From contig NZ_CP152413.1 of the NCBI RefSeq assembly GCF_038967635.1, positions 6,886,001 through 6,950,000 on the forward strand: a DNA stretch of 64,000 nucleotides, read 5' to 3'. This document shows positions 55,762 to 64,000 of this stretch, piece after piece; the stretch's first letter is position 1, and each line of letters starts with the position of its first letter. This DNA is from Bradyrhizobium sp. B124. Its GTDB lineage: Bacteria; Pseudomonadota; Alphaproteobacteria; Rhizobiales; Xanthobacteraceae. Under the pieces are notes generated by a model, which ran no database searches, was not told where the DNA came from, and was given only the letters and a program-made list of their open reading frames with translations. The translations under genes were made by a program, and so were the position numbers.

Positions 55762-56557
55762 TACGGACGACTGGACCAAGGCGCGCGACGCCGCCTTGCT
55801 GACCAGATCGGTGCAGGAGGCGGGCCGGCTCGCATCGTCGCTATTCCGCACCGAGTTGAAGAACTGGATCAAGGGCGCGTCCTCGCCGGTCTCCGAGGCC
55901 GACATCGCCGTCAACGACCTCCTGGAGCAGCAGCTGCGTTCGGCGACGCCGGGTTACGGCTGGCTGTCGGAGGAAAGCGCCGACAACGCGACCCGGCTCG
56001 ACAGGCGCTTCACCTGGATCGTCGATCCGATCGACGGCACCCGCGCCTATCTCGCCGGCCGCGAGGACTGGTGCGTCAGTGTGGCGCTGGTTGAAAATGC
56101 ATCGCCGGTGCTCGCGGCGGTGTATGCGCCGGTGACCGAGGAATTCTTCTTCGCCGCCCGCGGCCAGGGCGCCACCCTGAACGACAGCGGCGTGCACGCG
56201 ACCGCGGGCACCGAGTTCGATTTTCCCCGCATGGCCGGACCGAAACCGCTGGTGCAGCGGCTCAGCCCGACGTCGGACGAGATCACGCTGTTTCCGCGGA
56301 TCGGATCGCTGGCCTTGCGGTTGTGCCGCGTAGCACAAGGTCGACTTGACGCCGCCTTTGCGGGCGGGCAAAGCCGCGACTGGGATCTTGCCGCCGCGAA
56401 TTTGATCGTGCAGGAAGCGGGTGGTAAGATGACCGCGCTCTCGGGGGATGCGATTGAGTACAATCGCCGGGAGGTGACGCATGGGGTGCTGGTGGCAGCA
56501 GGACGCGAACGTCATGCACGCATTGTCGAGCATTTTCGCAACCGTCCATTGCCGTGA
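55748..56557 (+). CDS. CysQ-like / inositol monophosphatase family phosphatase
   Basis: A 269-residue lithium-sensitive phosphatase. The metal motifs are WLSEESADN, DPIDGTRAYLAG and WDLAAANLIVQEAGG. It hydrolyses 3'-phosphoadenosine 5'-phosphate or inositol phosphates. TTG start at 55748 overlaps pmbA by 14 bases. A 15-bp tandem repeat follows. Confidence 0.9.
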   Translation: MADADTDDWTKARDAALLTRSVQEAGRLASSLFRTELKNWIKGASSPVSEADIAVNDLLEQQLRSATPGYGWLSEESADNATRLDRRFTWIVDPIDGTRAYLAGREDWCVSVALVENASPVLAAVYAPVTEEFFFAARGQGATLNDSGVHATAGTEFDFPRMAGPKPLVQRLSPTSDEITLFPRIGSLALRLCRVAQGRLDAAFAGGQSRDWDLAAANLIVQEAGGKMTALSGDAIEYNRREVTHGVLVAAGRERHARIVEHFRNRPLP

Positions 56558-56587
56558 GGCCCCGCCGATCCGCACCGCGTTTCCGAT

Positions 56588-56691
56588 TGTGACGACCAGA
56601 CTTGTTACGACAAACCTGTGACGATCAGACTTGTAACGATCAGACTTGTAACGACCAGACTCGTGACGACCAGACCTGTGACGACCACGAC
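56588..56691 (+). repeat. Seven 15-bp tandem repeats
   Basis: Units near TGTGACGACCAGACT repeat seven times with a 15-bp period (second unit 14 bp). Unit changes (GTGACG / GTAACG / GATCAG) vary. Lies just before the DUF4170 gene. Could be a regulatory array or a slippage product. Confidence 0.85.
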
Positions 56692-56729
56692 TTCATTTGC
56701 TTGCCGGGCATCTCGTTAGGAAAACCATC

Positions 56730-56978
56730 ATGTCAGACAATGCCCAGCCACAGCTGCTCCACCTCGTGATCGGCGGCGAGTTGACCGATCTCGAGCACAA
56801 CACCTTCAAGAATCTGGACGAAGTCGAGATCGTCGGCGTCTACCCGAACTATGCGACCGCCTATGCGGCCTGGAAGGCGAAGGCGCAAGCGACCGTGGAC
56901 AACGCCCAGATGCGCTATTTCGTCGTCCATCTCCACCGGTTGCTCGATCCTGAGCAGGACACGAAGCACTCCCATTGA
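56730..56978 (+). CDS. DUF4170 protein
   Basis: An 82-residue protein of the DUF4170 family: LLHLVIGGELTDLEHNTF, VEIVGVYPNYATAYAAWKAK, MRYFVVHLHRLLDPEQ. Function unknown; in this order it sits next to lipid A genes, as here. Its end overlaps the next start by four bases, so it is coupled to the DUF374 gene. Confidence 0.88.
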   Translation: MSDNAQPQLLHLVIGGELTDLEHNTFKNLDEVEIVGVYPNYATAYAAWKAKAQATVDNAQMRYFVVHLHRLLDPEQDTKHSH

Positions 56979-57688
56979 AACGACTTCTTCGCGATCTGCT
57001 GCGCAGCGGCTTCGTGCAGCGCGCGCTGGGTGTGCTTGCGGCCGAGTACCTGCGGCTGGTGTGGTACACCAACCGCTTCATCTATCAGCCGCATGACGTA
57101 TACGGGATCGTCGAGCCCTTGATGCCGGCGATCTTCGTGTTCTGGCACGGCCAGCACTTCATGACGCCGTTCATCAAGACCAAGGACAGCTACCGCGCCA
57201 AGGTCCTGATCTCCCGCCACCGCGACGGCGAGTTCAACGCGCTGGCGGTCGAGCGGCTCGGCATCGGCACGATCAGGGGTTCCGGCGACCATTCCGGCGC
57301 GTTCCATCGCAAGGGCGGCGTCGGCGCCTTCCTGGAGATGGTTCGGACGCTGGAAGACGGCTGCAACATGGCTACGACGGCCGACGTGCCGAAGCGGGCG
57401 CGGGTGGCGGGTCTCGGGGCCATCATGCTGGCGCGGGAAACCGGCCGGCCGATCATCCCCTTTGCGATGGTCACCAGCCGATTCATCCGGTTGAAAAACT
57501 GGGATTCCACGACCATCAATTTGCCATTCGGGCGCGGCGCAGTGGTAGGTATTGAGCCGGTCTATGTGCCGCCCGATGCCGATGCCGCGACGATGGAAAG
57601 GCTTCGGCAGCACGTGGAGAATCTTCTCAACGAAGCGACCCGGCGCGCCTATGCAGCCGTCGGGCGGCCGGAGGCAACGCTTGGCTAG
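56975..57688 (+). CDS. DUF374 lysophospholipid acyltransferase-like protein
   Basis: A 237-residue acyltransferase-like protein. TTG start at 56975. FVFWHGQHFMTP, VLISRHRDGEF and GSGDHSGAFHRKGG match the DUF374 family, related to lysophospholipid acyltransferases. Likely inner membrane. It lies in the lipid A/LPS operon; substrate unknown. Confidence 0.88.
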   Translation: MKRLLRDLLRSGFVQRALGVLAAEYLRLVWYTNRFIYQPHDVYGIVEPLMPAIFVFWHGQHFMTPFIKTKDSYRAKVLISRHRDGEFNALAVERLGIGTIRGSGDHSGAFHRKGGVGAFLEMVRTLEDGCNMATTADVPKRARVAGLGAIMLARETGRPIIPFAMVTSRFIRLKNWDSTTINLPFGRGAVVGIEPVYVPPDADAATMERLRQHVENLLNEATRRAYAAVGRPEATLG

Positions 57689-58985
57689 CTCGCTACCGAT
57701 GACGTTGCGCATCTACCGCAAGCTGTCGTCCGCGATAGTGCCGCTCGCGCCTGCGCTGATCAAGCGGCGGCTCAAGTTCGGCAAGGAAGATCCCGAACGC
57801 GTCGGCGAGCGGCGCGGCGTCAGCGCCGATACCAGGCCGCAGGGACCGCTGGTGTGGATCCACGGCGCGAGCGTCGGCGAGGTGCTGGCGGCGGTCGGGC
57901 TGATCGAGCGGCTGCGCGCGCTCAATCTGCGCATCCTGCTCACGTCAGGGACGGTGACCTCGGCCGCGATCGTGGCCAAGCGCTTTCCACCCGACGTGAT
58001 CCATCAATACGTGCCGTATGACTCGCCGCGCTATGTCGCGCGCTTCCTCGATCATTGGCGTCCGTCGCTGGCGCTGTTCATCGAATCCGATCTGTGGCCG
58101 AACCTGATCCTGTCGAGCGCCGCGCGGCGGCTGCCGATGGTGCTGATCAACGGGCGGATGTCGCAGCGCTCGTTTCCGCGCTGGCGCCGGGTCTCCAACA
58201 CCATCGGGGCGCTGCTCGGACGGTTCGACATCTGCCTCGCGCAGTCGAAGACCGACGCCGAACGTTTTGCCGCGCTCGGCAGCCCCAACGTCATGGTCAC
58301 CGGCAACCTCAAGCTCGACGTCGCGGCGCCGCCGGCCGATCCAGCCAAGCTGGAGCGGCTGATGTCGGTGACGCGCGGCCGCGCGATCGTGGTTGCCGCG
58401 TCCACCCATCCCGGCGAGGAAGAGCTCCTGATCGAGGCGCACAAATCGCTCGCCGGCTTCTTCCCCGGGCTGCTCACGGTGATCGTGCCGCGGCATGCCG
58501 CGCGCGGCGAGGCAGTGGCGCGGCTGGTGACGGAAGCAGGCCTGCGCCCCGGGCTGCGCTCGCATGAGGATCTGCCGGTCGCGACCACCGATATTTATGT
58601 CGCCGATACGATGGGCGAGCTCGGCCTGTTCTACCGGCTGGCGCCGATCGTGTTCATGGGCGGCTCGCTGGTCGCGCATGGCGGCCAGAACCCGATCGAG
58701 GCGATCAAGCTCGGCGCTGCGATCGTGCACGGCCCCCACGTCTTCAATTTCACCGAAGTCTATGACACGCTCGATCGTGCCGGCGGCGCGCGGCGCGCCG
58801 ACGATCTGGAAGCGCTGGTCAAGCAGCTCGGCCAGTTCCTCGCCGACCCCGCGGCACGCGATACGTCGCTTGCGGCCTCCGAGCGCGTCGTCGAACAGCT
58901 CGGCGGTGCGCTGGAGCGCACGGTGACCGCTCTCGAGCCCTATCTGTTGCAGCTGCAGCTCGAGATGGGAGCCGCCAATGCGTGA
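57681..58985 (+). CDS. waaA: 3-deoxy-D-manno-octulosonic acid transferase WaaA
   Basis: A 434-residue Kdo transferase (434 aa from TTG 57681). GGAGG at 57670-57674 sits six bases ahead of TTG; ATG 57699 is a shorter alternative. Blocks include WIHGASVGEVLAA, FIESDLWPNLI, ASTHPGEEE and GGSLVAHGGQNPIEA. It adds Kdo to lipid IVA. Confidence 0.95.
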   Translation: MASSLPMTLRIYRKLSSAIVPLAPALIKRRLKFGKEDPERVGERRGVSADTRPQGPLVWIHGASVGEVLAAVGLIERLRALNLRILLTSGTVTSAAIVAKRFPPDVIHQYVPYDSPRYVARFLDHWRPSLALFIESDLWPNLILSSAARRLPMVLINGRMSQRSFPRWRRVSNTIGALLGRFDICLAQSKTDAERFAALGSPNVMVTGNLKLDVAAPPADPAKLERLMSVTRGRAIVVAASTHPGEEELLIEAHKSLAGFFPGLLTVIVPRHAARGEAVARLVTEAGLRPGLRSHEDLPVATTDIYVADTMGELGLFYRLAPIVFMGGSLVAHGGQNPIEAIKLGAAIVHGPHVFNFTEVYDTLDRAGGARRADDLEALVKQLGQFLADPAARDTSLAASERVVEQLGGALERTVTALEPYLLQLQLEMGAANA

Positions 58986-60000
58986 GCCGGCCTTCTGGCA
59001 CCGGCCATCGTCTTGGACATCGCAATTGTTGAGACCGCTTGCCGCGCTGTACGGTGCGGTGGCCGCGCGGCGGATGCAGGGCTCCGGCGTCGATGCCGGC
59101 ATTCCCGTGATCTGCGTCGGCAACTACCACGTCGGCGGCGCCGGCAAGACGCCGACCGTGCTGGCGCTGGCAAAGCTGCTACGTCAGCTCGAGGAGCGGC
59201 CGGTGGTGCTCAGCCGCGGCTATGGCGGCAGGCTTGCCGGGCCGGTCAAGGTCGATCGTGACCACCACACGGCGGCCGATATCGGCGACGAGCCGCTGAT
59301 GATGGCGGCGACCTTGCCGGTCGTGGTCTCGCGCGACCGTGCCGCTGGCCTGGCGCTGGCGCGCGCGCAGGACGCAAGCGTGATCCTGATGGATGACGGC
59401 TTCCAGAATCCGAGCGTGATCAAGGACACCTGCCTGATCGTGATCGACGGCACGCGTGGCGTCGGCAATGGCCGCGTCATTCCGGCCGGACCGTTACGCG
59501 CGCCGCTGTTGCCGCAGCTGGAACGCACCGACGCGCTGATCGTGGTCGGCGAGGGGGGTGCAGCGAAAACGATTGCGGCCGATCTCGCGTCCCGTGGCAA
59601 GCCGGTATTGTCGGCGCATCTGAAGCCGGATGAGGCCTCGTTGAGTGCGTTGCGCGGTCAGCGCGTACTCGCCTTCGCCGGCATCGGCGATCCCGCGCGC
59701 TTCTTCAACACGCTGCGCGCCAGTGGCGTCGACGTCGTGCGCAACACGGCCTTCGCCGATCATCATGCCTTCACCAAGGACGAGATCGCGCAGCTCGTTG
59801 CCGATGCGAGAGCTGACGCCTTGACGCTGGTGACGACGGAAAAGGATCTGGCGCGGTTGCGCGGACCGGCCGGGATGCCGGCCTGGGCACAGGCGATCGT
59901 GCCGTTCGCGGTGACGCTGCAATTCGAGGATGCTGCCGCGCTGCGGCGCCTGGTGAGCGATCAGCTGTTCAAGGCACGGAACAGGAGGCTGCGCGCGTGA
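58978..60000 (+). CDS. lpxK: Tetraacyldisaccharide 4'-kinase LpxK
   Basis: A 340-residue lipid A kinase. Walker A is VGGAGKTPTVLAL; the Asp region is ILMDDGFQNPS. It phosphorylates the 4' position of lipid A precursor. Start ATG 58978 overlaps waaA by eight bases. Confidence 0.95.
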   Translation: MREPAFWHRPSSWTSQLLRPLAALYGAVAARRMQGSGVDAGIPVICVGNYHVGGAGKTPTVLALAKLLRQLEERPVVLSRGYGGRLAGPVKVDRDHHTAADIGDEPLMMAATLPVVVSRDRAAGLALARAQDASVILMDDGFQNPSVIKDTCLIVIDGTRGVGNGRVIPAGPLRAPLLPQLERTDALIVVGEGGAAKTIAADLASRGKPVLSAHLKPDEASLSALRGQRVLAFAGIGDPARFFNTLRASGVDVVRNTAFADHHAFTKDEIAQLVADARADALTLVTTEKDLARLRGPAGMPAWAQAIVPFAVTLQFEDAAALRRLVSDQLFKARNRRLRA

Positions 60001-60014
60001 GCCCCGTCTTGAGC

Positions 60015-60242
60015 TTAAGCCTGCGACTTGAGCACGCCGGGATGGTGGCGCTGCAGCACGGCGGTCGGGGTGGCGTAGGCTTCCTGCAGGTCGACGCTCC
60101 AGTACTTCAGCTCGTCGAGCGGAATCCGGACGTCGGTGATGGCACAACGCACAAAGGTGCCAGGCGAGATCACGCGGAAATCGCCGTCGAGATATTGCAC
60201 TTGCGCTTCGCCATGGCCCGAGGGACCGAACTTGTTCAGCAC
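60015..60242 (-). CDS. DUF2093 protein
   Basis: A 75-residue protein starting GTG 60242 with GGAGAG upstream. FRVISPGTFVRCAITDVRI and IPLDELKYWSVDLQEAY match DUF2093. Function unknown; the gene is antisense and convergent to lpxK. Confidence 0.85.
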   Translation of the reverse strand: MLNKFGPSGHGEAQVQYLDGDFRVISPGTFVRCAITDVRIPLDELKYWSVDLQEAYATPTAVLQRHHPGVLKSQA

Positions 60243-60428
60243 GTTTGAGCTCTCCGCCTTGCCTCCGATGAGGCAGCCCTAATGTTCATGAAGCCGTCTA
60301 TCACAGATAGGGGGTCATGTCCGCCCGTTAAACCACCGACTTGTGATGATTTGGCGGCAGACGTGCATGGTAGCGTTGCAGCTGTGGTCCGCTGTGTTGG
60401 CAGCGCCATAACGAGCCGGCCGGATCGG

Positions 60429-61262
60429 ATGCGCTTCACGTCAGTTTTCATGTGCCTCGCGATGCTTGCCGTGCCGGCCGCGGCCGCGGCGCCGCTTCCG
60501 GCGCCGCATCAGGTCGAAATTCCCGAAGGCAATATCACGCTGCACGCGCAGCTCTACCGGCCCGACGGCGATGGCCCGTTCCCGACGGTCATCGCGCTGC
60601 ACGCCTGCGGCGGTCTCGCCGGCCGTTCCGAGGCGGTGCTGCCGCGCTATCGCGACTGGGCCGAGCAACTGCTCACATCAGGCCATGCGGTGCTGCTGCC
60701 GGACAGCTACGGCTCGCGCGAGCTCGGGCCGCAGTGCCGCATAAGGGAGCATCAGGTCCAGACCCGCCGTGCGCGGGTCGCCGATATCAACGCCGCGCGG
60801 CAGTGGCTGGTGCAGCAGAAATGGGTTGCGAAGAGCCGCATCAGCCTGATCGGCTGGGGCAATGGCGCGGCCGCCTTGCTGTGGGCGGTGCGGCCGCAGA
60901 TGTGGTCGCGCAACGTCGAGCCGGACTTCCGCTCGGCGGTCGCGTTCTATCCGGATTGCCGCACCTCGTCAGGCCTTGGCTGGAGCGCGCGGGTGCCGAC
61001 GCTGGTCCTGATCGGCGCGCGCGACGATGTGACGTCATCGTCGGCCTGCCACCAGATGGTCGACGGCGCGCGCGGCCGCAGCGCGCTGGCGCGGATCGTG
61101 GTCTATCCCGAGGCCTATCACGATTTCGACCGCGCCAACCTGCCGCTGCACGCGGTCGCGGCCTCGTCCGATGTCGACATCACGGAGCCCGGTCACATCG
61201 GCACCGATGCGAGCGCACGCAAGGACGCGCAAAAGCAAGTCGCCGAGTGGCTGGCGCGCTAG
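60429..61262 (+). CDS. Dienelactone hydrolase family protein (secreted), second copy
   Basis: A 277-residue secreted alpha/beta hydrolase. Signal peptide [17 protein letters not shown]. Oxyanion region [10 protein letters not shown]; the elbow region [11 protein letters not shown] has Asn rather than Ser at the nucleophile position; acid GARDDVTS, His EAYHDF. The missing Ser may mean loss of hydrolase activity. ATG 60429. Converges on xseA with stops overlapping by four bases. Confidence 0.82.
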   Translation: MRFTSVFMCLAMLAVPAAAAAPLPAPHQVEIPEGNITLHAQLYRPDGDGPFPTVIALHACGGLAGRSEAVLPRYRDWAEQLLTSGHAVLLPDSYGSRELGPQCRIREHQVQTRRARVADINAARQWLVQQKWVAKSRISLIGWGNGAAALLWAVRPQMWSRNVEPDFRSAVAFYPDCRTSSGLGWSARVPTLVLIGARDDVTSSSACHQMVDGARGRSALARIVVYPEAYHDFDRANLPLHAVAASSDVDITEPGHIGTDASARKDAQKQVAEWLAR

Positions 61263-62878
61263 AACAGGCTGCCCTGATCGACCGGCTTGGTGACGCGCTT
61301 CGGCGCCGCCGGCTTCGCCTCACGCGGCTTCGGCGGGCTCTCCGGCGTCGCCGTCGCCGCGGGCTGATCGGCATTCGTCGTGGCCGCGACGCGGCCGTCG
61401 GCGAACTCGATCGACAAATTGGCGTTCGGGCCGACCGCCGCGGCTGAATGCAGTGCGTGTCCCTGCGCGTCGCGCACCAGTGCAAAGCCGCGCGCCAGCA
61501 CGCCGCGATAGGACAGCGCCGACAGCAACTGGCTGCGATGGGCGACCCGCGCCTCGAGCCGCTGCAGCGTCGTCAGCAGCGCGCGGCGGGCACGCTCGGC
61601 GAGGCGGTGGGTGCGCTCGAGATCGCGCGCGATCGCGTTGCGCTGGGCCTTGGCGTTGGCGAGCTTCGAGGCCTTGAGCCGGATCTCGAGCCCGCTGAAG
61701 CGTTCGCGCCGGCGATGCAGCAGCGAGCGCGCCGACAGCGTGATGCGTTCGCCCGAGACGGTCAGCCGCTGCCTTGCATGCGCGACCTGGCCGCGCAGCA
61801 CACCGATGGTGAGGCGCGAGCTCGACGCGGCAAAGCGGCGGAAATGCGCGTGCGTATTGGCCTTCAGTCCGCGCGGCAGCCCGGCTGCGAGATGATCGAG
61901 CCGCTGCCGCGGGATCGCCAGCAGTTCGTTCGCCGCCGGCAGCGCGCGCGTCGCGGCACGCAGTTCGTTGCGGCGGGCCTCCTGGCCGCGCTGCCAGCAC
62001 ACCATGGTGCGGCGGGCGAGCGCTGCGACCTCGACGAACAGTTCGCTGCGCACCGGCACCGCCATCTCGGCGGCCGCGGTCGGCGTCGGCGCGCGCTTGT
62101 CGGCGACGAAGTCGATCAGCGTGATGTCGGTCTCGTGGCCCACCGCCGAGATCAGCGGGATATGGCTCTCGGCCGCAGCGCGGACCACGATCTCCTCGTT
62201 GAACGACCACAGGTCCTCCAGCGAGCCGCCGCCGCGCGCGACGATCAAGAGATCGGGCCGCGGGATCCTGCCGCCCTCCGGCAGCGCGTTGAAGCCGCGG
62301 ATCGCGGCCGCGACCTGCTCGGCCGAGCCGTCGCCCTGCACCTTGACCGGCCAGACCAGCACCCGGCGGGGGAAGCGGTCCTCCAGCCGATGCAGGATGT
62401 CGCGGATCACGGCGCCGGTCGGCGAGGTGACGACGCCGATCACCTCGGGCAGCCAAGGCAAGAGCTGCTTGCGGGCCTCGTCGAACAGGCCCTCGGCCGC
62501 GAGCTTCTTCTTGCGCTCCTCCATCAGCGCCATCAGCGCGCCGACGCCGGCCGGCTCCAGCGAGTCGATGACGATCTGGTACTTCGAGGAGTTCGGATAG
62601 GTGGTCAGCTTGCCGGTGGCGATGACCTCGAGGCCCTCCTGGGGCTTGAAGCGCATCCGGGCGTGGGCGAACTTCCAGATCACCGCCTCGATCTTGGCGC
62701 TCTCGTCCTTCAGGGCGAAATAGCAGTGGCCGGAGGAGTGCGGGCCGCGGAAGCCGGAGATCTCGCCGCGGACGCGGACATGGCCGAAGCGGTCCTCCAC
62801 CGTCCGCTTCAGCGCGGAGGAGAGTTCCGAGACGGTGAATTCAGGCGCGTTGACGAGATTTGGCGCGGCAGCAGTCAT
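61259..62878 (-). CDS. xseA: Exodeoxyribonuclease VII large subunit
   Basis: A 539-residue large subunit: N-terminal OB domain [31 protein letters not shown], then catalytic-region [39 protein letters not shown], and a long helical C-terminus. It digests single-stranded DNA. The start ATG 62878 matches the family; upstream frame is non-coding. Confidence 0.95.
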   Translation of the reverse strand: MTAAAPNLVNAPEFTVSELSSALKRTVEDRFGHVRVRGEISGFRGPHSSGHCYFALKDESAKIEAVIWKFAHARMRFKPQEGLEVIATGKLTTYPNSSKYQIVIDSLEPAGVGALMALMEERKKKLAAEGLFDEARKQLLPWLPEVIGVVTSPTGAVIRDILHRLEDRFPRRVLVWPVKVQGDGSAEQVAAAIRGFNALPEGGRIPRPDLLIVARGGGSLEDLWSFNEEIVVRAAAESHIPLISAVGHETDITLIDFVADKRAPTPTAAAEMAVPVRSELFVEVAALARRTMVCWQRGQEARRNELRAATRALPAANELLAIPRQRLDHLAAGLPRGLKANTHAHFRRFAASSSRLTIGVLRGQVAHARQRLTVSGERITLSARSLLHRRRERFSGLEIRLKASKLANAKAQRNAIARDLERTHRLAERARRALLTTLQRLEARVAHRSQLLSALSYRGVLARGFALVRDAQGHALHSAAAVGPNANLSIEFADGRVAATTNADQPAATATPESPPKPREAKPAAPKRVTKPVDQGSLF

Positions 62879-62952
62879 TTGCAGGTGATTCGGCTGTTTG
62901 TGAGCTTCAGCGCAACGTAGGGACTTTTGCCCGCCATCGCCAATGCGCGGGC

Positions 62953-62991
62953 TTGTTTGTCCATATACTCTGTAGTACAGAGTTCTCTGTA
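62953..62991 (+). promoter_or_regulatory. Promoter overlapped by a triple CTCTGTA operator
   Basis: Half-sites CTCTGTA, TACAGAG, CTCTGTA at 62968-62974, 62976-62982 and 62985-62991 form two overlapping palindromes (a perfect 17-mer ACTCTGTAGTACAGAGT at 62967-62983). A plausible -35 TTGTTT (62953-62958) and -10 TACAGA (62976-62981), 17 bases apart, put the operator on the -10. Drives the operon from 63028. Confidence 0.65.
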
Positions 62992-63027
62992 TTGAGGGTG
63001 ATGGTGACCTGGCTGGAGGGCTGACCG

Positions 63028-63570
63028 ATGATCCCGCAGTTGACGTTGGCAGGTTTCGTCCATTCCGCGGCAGGCGCTGTTCATGCCGTCGTGGCGGTGC
63101 TGTGCATCGGTGTCGGGCTGATCCAGTTCCTGCGTCCAAAGCGCGGCGCGGGCCACCGGGCGCGTGGCTATTTCTACGTCTACGCCATGCTGGTCGCCGA
63201 CGGGACCGCGATGCTGGTCTATCGGTTCACCGGCACTCTCAACCTGTTCCATGTCGGCGCGATCGTGAACTTCGCCTGCATCGTGGCCGCGATTGTTCCG
63301 CTGCTGCGTAGCCCGCGCCCGGCGAACTGGCGACTGAAGCACTACTACTTCATCTCCTGGTCCTACGTGTCGCTGACGTCAGCGGCGGCAACGGAAATCA
63401 TGGCGCGTCTGCTGCCGCTGACGACGCGCGGGCAGGTCGGGCTGGTGGCATTGGTGCTGTCGATCATGACCATGACGGTCGCCTACGTCCTGATCGCCAA
63501 ATATCGTCCGCCGGCGGAGGCGCCACCGGTGTCCGCCAAGCTCGCGGAGCAGAGTGGGGTGCCGTCATGA
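63028..63570 (+). CDS. DUF2306-like membrane protein
   Basis: A 180-residue protein with about four helices ([75 protein letters not shown]) and [25 protein letters not shown] motifs of the DUF2306 family. Function unknown. Its stop overlaps the start of the next gene by four bases. Controlled by the operator at 62967-62991. Confidence 0.85.
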   Translation: MIPQLTLAGFVHSAAGAVHAVVAVLCIGVGLIQFLRPKRGAGHRARGYFYVYAMLVADGTAMLVYRFTGTLNLFHVGAIVNFACIVAAIVPLLRSPRPANWRLKHYYFISWSYVSLTSAAATEIMARLLPLTTRGQVGLVALVLSIMTMTVAYVLIAKYRPPAEAPPVSAKLAEQSGVPS

Positions 63571-64000
63571 TCGACAGCCAGCAGGCCAGCGCGGCGCTGA
63601 ACGACATCAACCACGTCGTGCAGCGCGTCCGCCAATCGCAGATCTATCAGACGGCCAGCCTCATCATCATCATGTGGGGCGTGTTGGTGTTCCTGGGCTA
63701 CATCGCCAACTACACATGGCCGCCTCAGGGCTACGCGATCTGGGCCGTCGTCGATCTCATCGGGATCGCAGGCTCGATCGGGATTGCTGCGTTCAGCGGT
63801 GTCGGTCCGGGGGCGGGCGCCTTCGCCATCCGATTGCTGATGGCGTTCCTGCTGTTCATCGCATTCGGCATTTTCTGCTCGGTCGTGCTGGGCCATTTTG
63901 GACCGCGCCAGATGCTGGTGTTCTGGCCGCTCTTCACGATGCTGTTCTACGCGCTCGCCGGCTTGTGGTTCGGCTATGCCTTCATCGTGATCGCGCTCGG
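63567..64000 (+). CDS. Membrane protein, partial (runs off window)
   Basis: At least 144 residues starting ATG 63567, beginning [20 protein letters not shown]. Four or more hydrophobic segments are visible (SLIIIMWGVLVFLGYIA, YAIWAVVDLIGIAGSIGIAAF, LLMAFLLFIAFGIFCSVVLG, FWPLFTMLFYALAGLWFGY). The end lies beyond the window. Coupled to the DUF2306 gene. Operons of this kind often continue with a winged-helix regulator; that is expectation only. Confidence 0.85.
   Translation, partial: MIDSQQASAALNDINHVVQRVRQSQIYQTASLIIIMWGVLVFLGYIANYTWPPQGYAIWAVVDLIGIAGSIGIAAFSGVGPGAGAFAIRLLMAFLLFIAFGIFCSVVLGHFGPRQMLVFWPLFTMLFYALAGLWFGYAFIVIAL

Noticed and set aside
56588..56691. CRISPR array
   Set aside because: Units are contiguous 15-mers with no spacers, and no cas genes are present.

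Overview
The window is a GC-rich, gene-dense piece of an alphaproteobacterial chromosome, most probably Bradyrhizobium or a close relative. Pointers are the cysteine-free L36 gene, the hisG/hisZ pair, groESL under a CIRCE element, the lipid A block pmbA / cysQ-like / DUF4170 / DUF374 / waaA / lpxK / DUF2093, a BacA-related ABC exporter, and several families of short palindromic intergenic repeats. The genus assignment is inference from gene content and repeat style. I see no rRNA, tRNA, insertion sequence, prophage or CRISPR array; this reads as a core region with a few lineage-specific additions.

Layout. 0.2-13 kb: a JmjC-like oxygenase and a GNAT protein, a WrbA/pirin/LysR redox locus, an unusual 811-residue protease-nuclease fusion, a Cys-rich small secreted protein, YbaK, a haloacid dehalogenase, a dienelactone hydrolase, an amidohydrolase, rpmJ, a TPR protein and a 58-residue small protein. 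13-31 kb: an alpha/beta hydrolase, poxB, a cytochrome c divergent from glcD, then two tandem-duplicated acyltransferases and a monooxygenase separating glcD from glcEF, an H1-like protein, a TorF-type porin, the ABC exporter, a lactate/glycolate permease and a META-type protein. 31-45 kb: a GNAT, an Ada-type regulator, a thioesterase, small stress and secreted proteins, a MarR/ABM divergon with a clear operator, groESL, a lipoprotein, cheZ, an L,D-transpeptidase and a DUF2076 protein. 45-64 kb: a deacetylase plus polyprenyl-phosphate glycosyltransferase pair, hisG/hisZ, parDE, rsmE, ubiA, the lipid A/LPS operon, a second dienelactone hydrolase, xseA, and a membrane-protein operon running off the end behind an overlapping triple half-site operator.

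Functional links. glcD, glcE, glcF, the cytochrome c and the LctP-family permease form a plausible glycolate/lactate oxidation set. waaA, lpxK, the DUF374 acyltransferase and the GT2/ChbG pair point to outer-membrane lipid building and decoration. The most novel item is the 5084-7519 protein: a chymotrypsin-fold protease with an intact triad, followed by an S1/P1-nuclease / zinc phospholipase C domain with all expected zinc ligands, followed by an H1-like basic tail. The Trp that must be N-terminal in that zinc family lies inside the chain just after the protease, which suggests activation by proteolytic cleavage.
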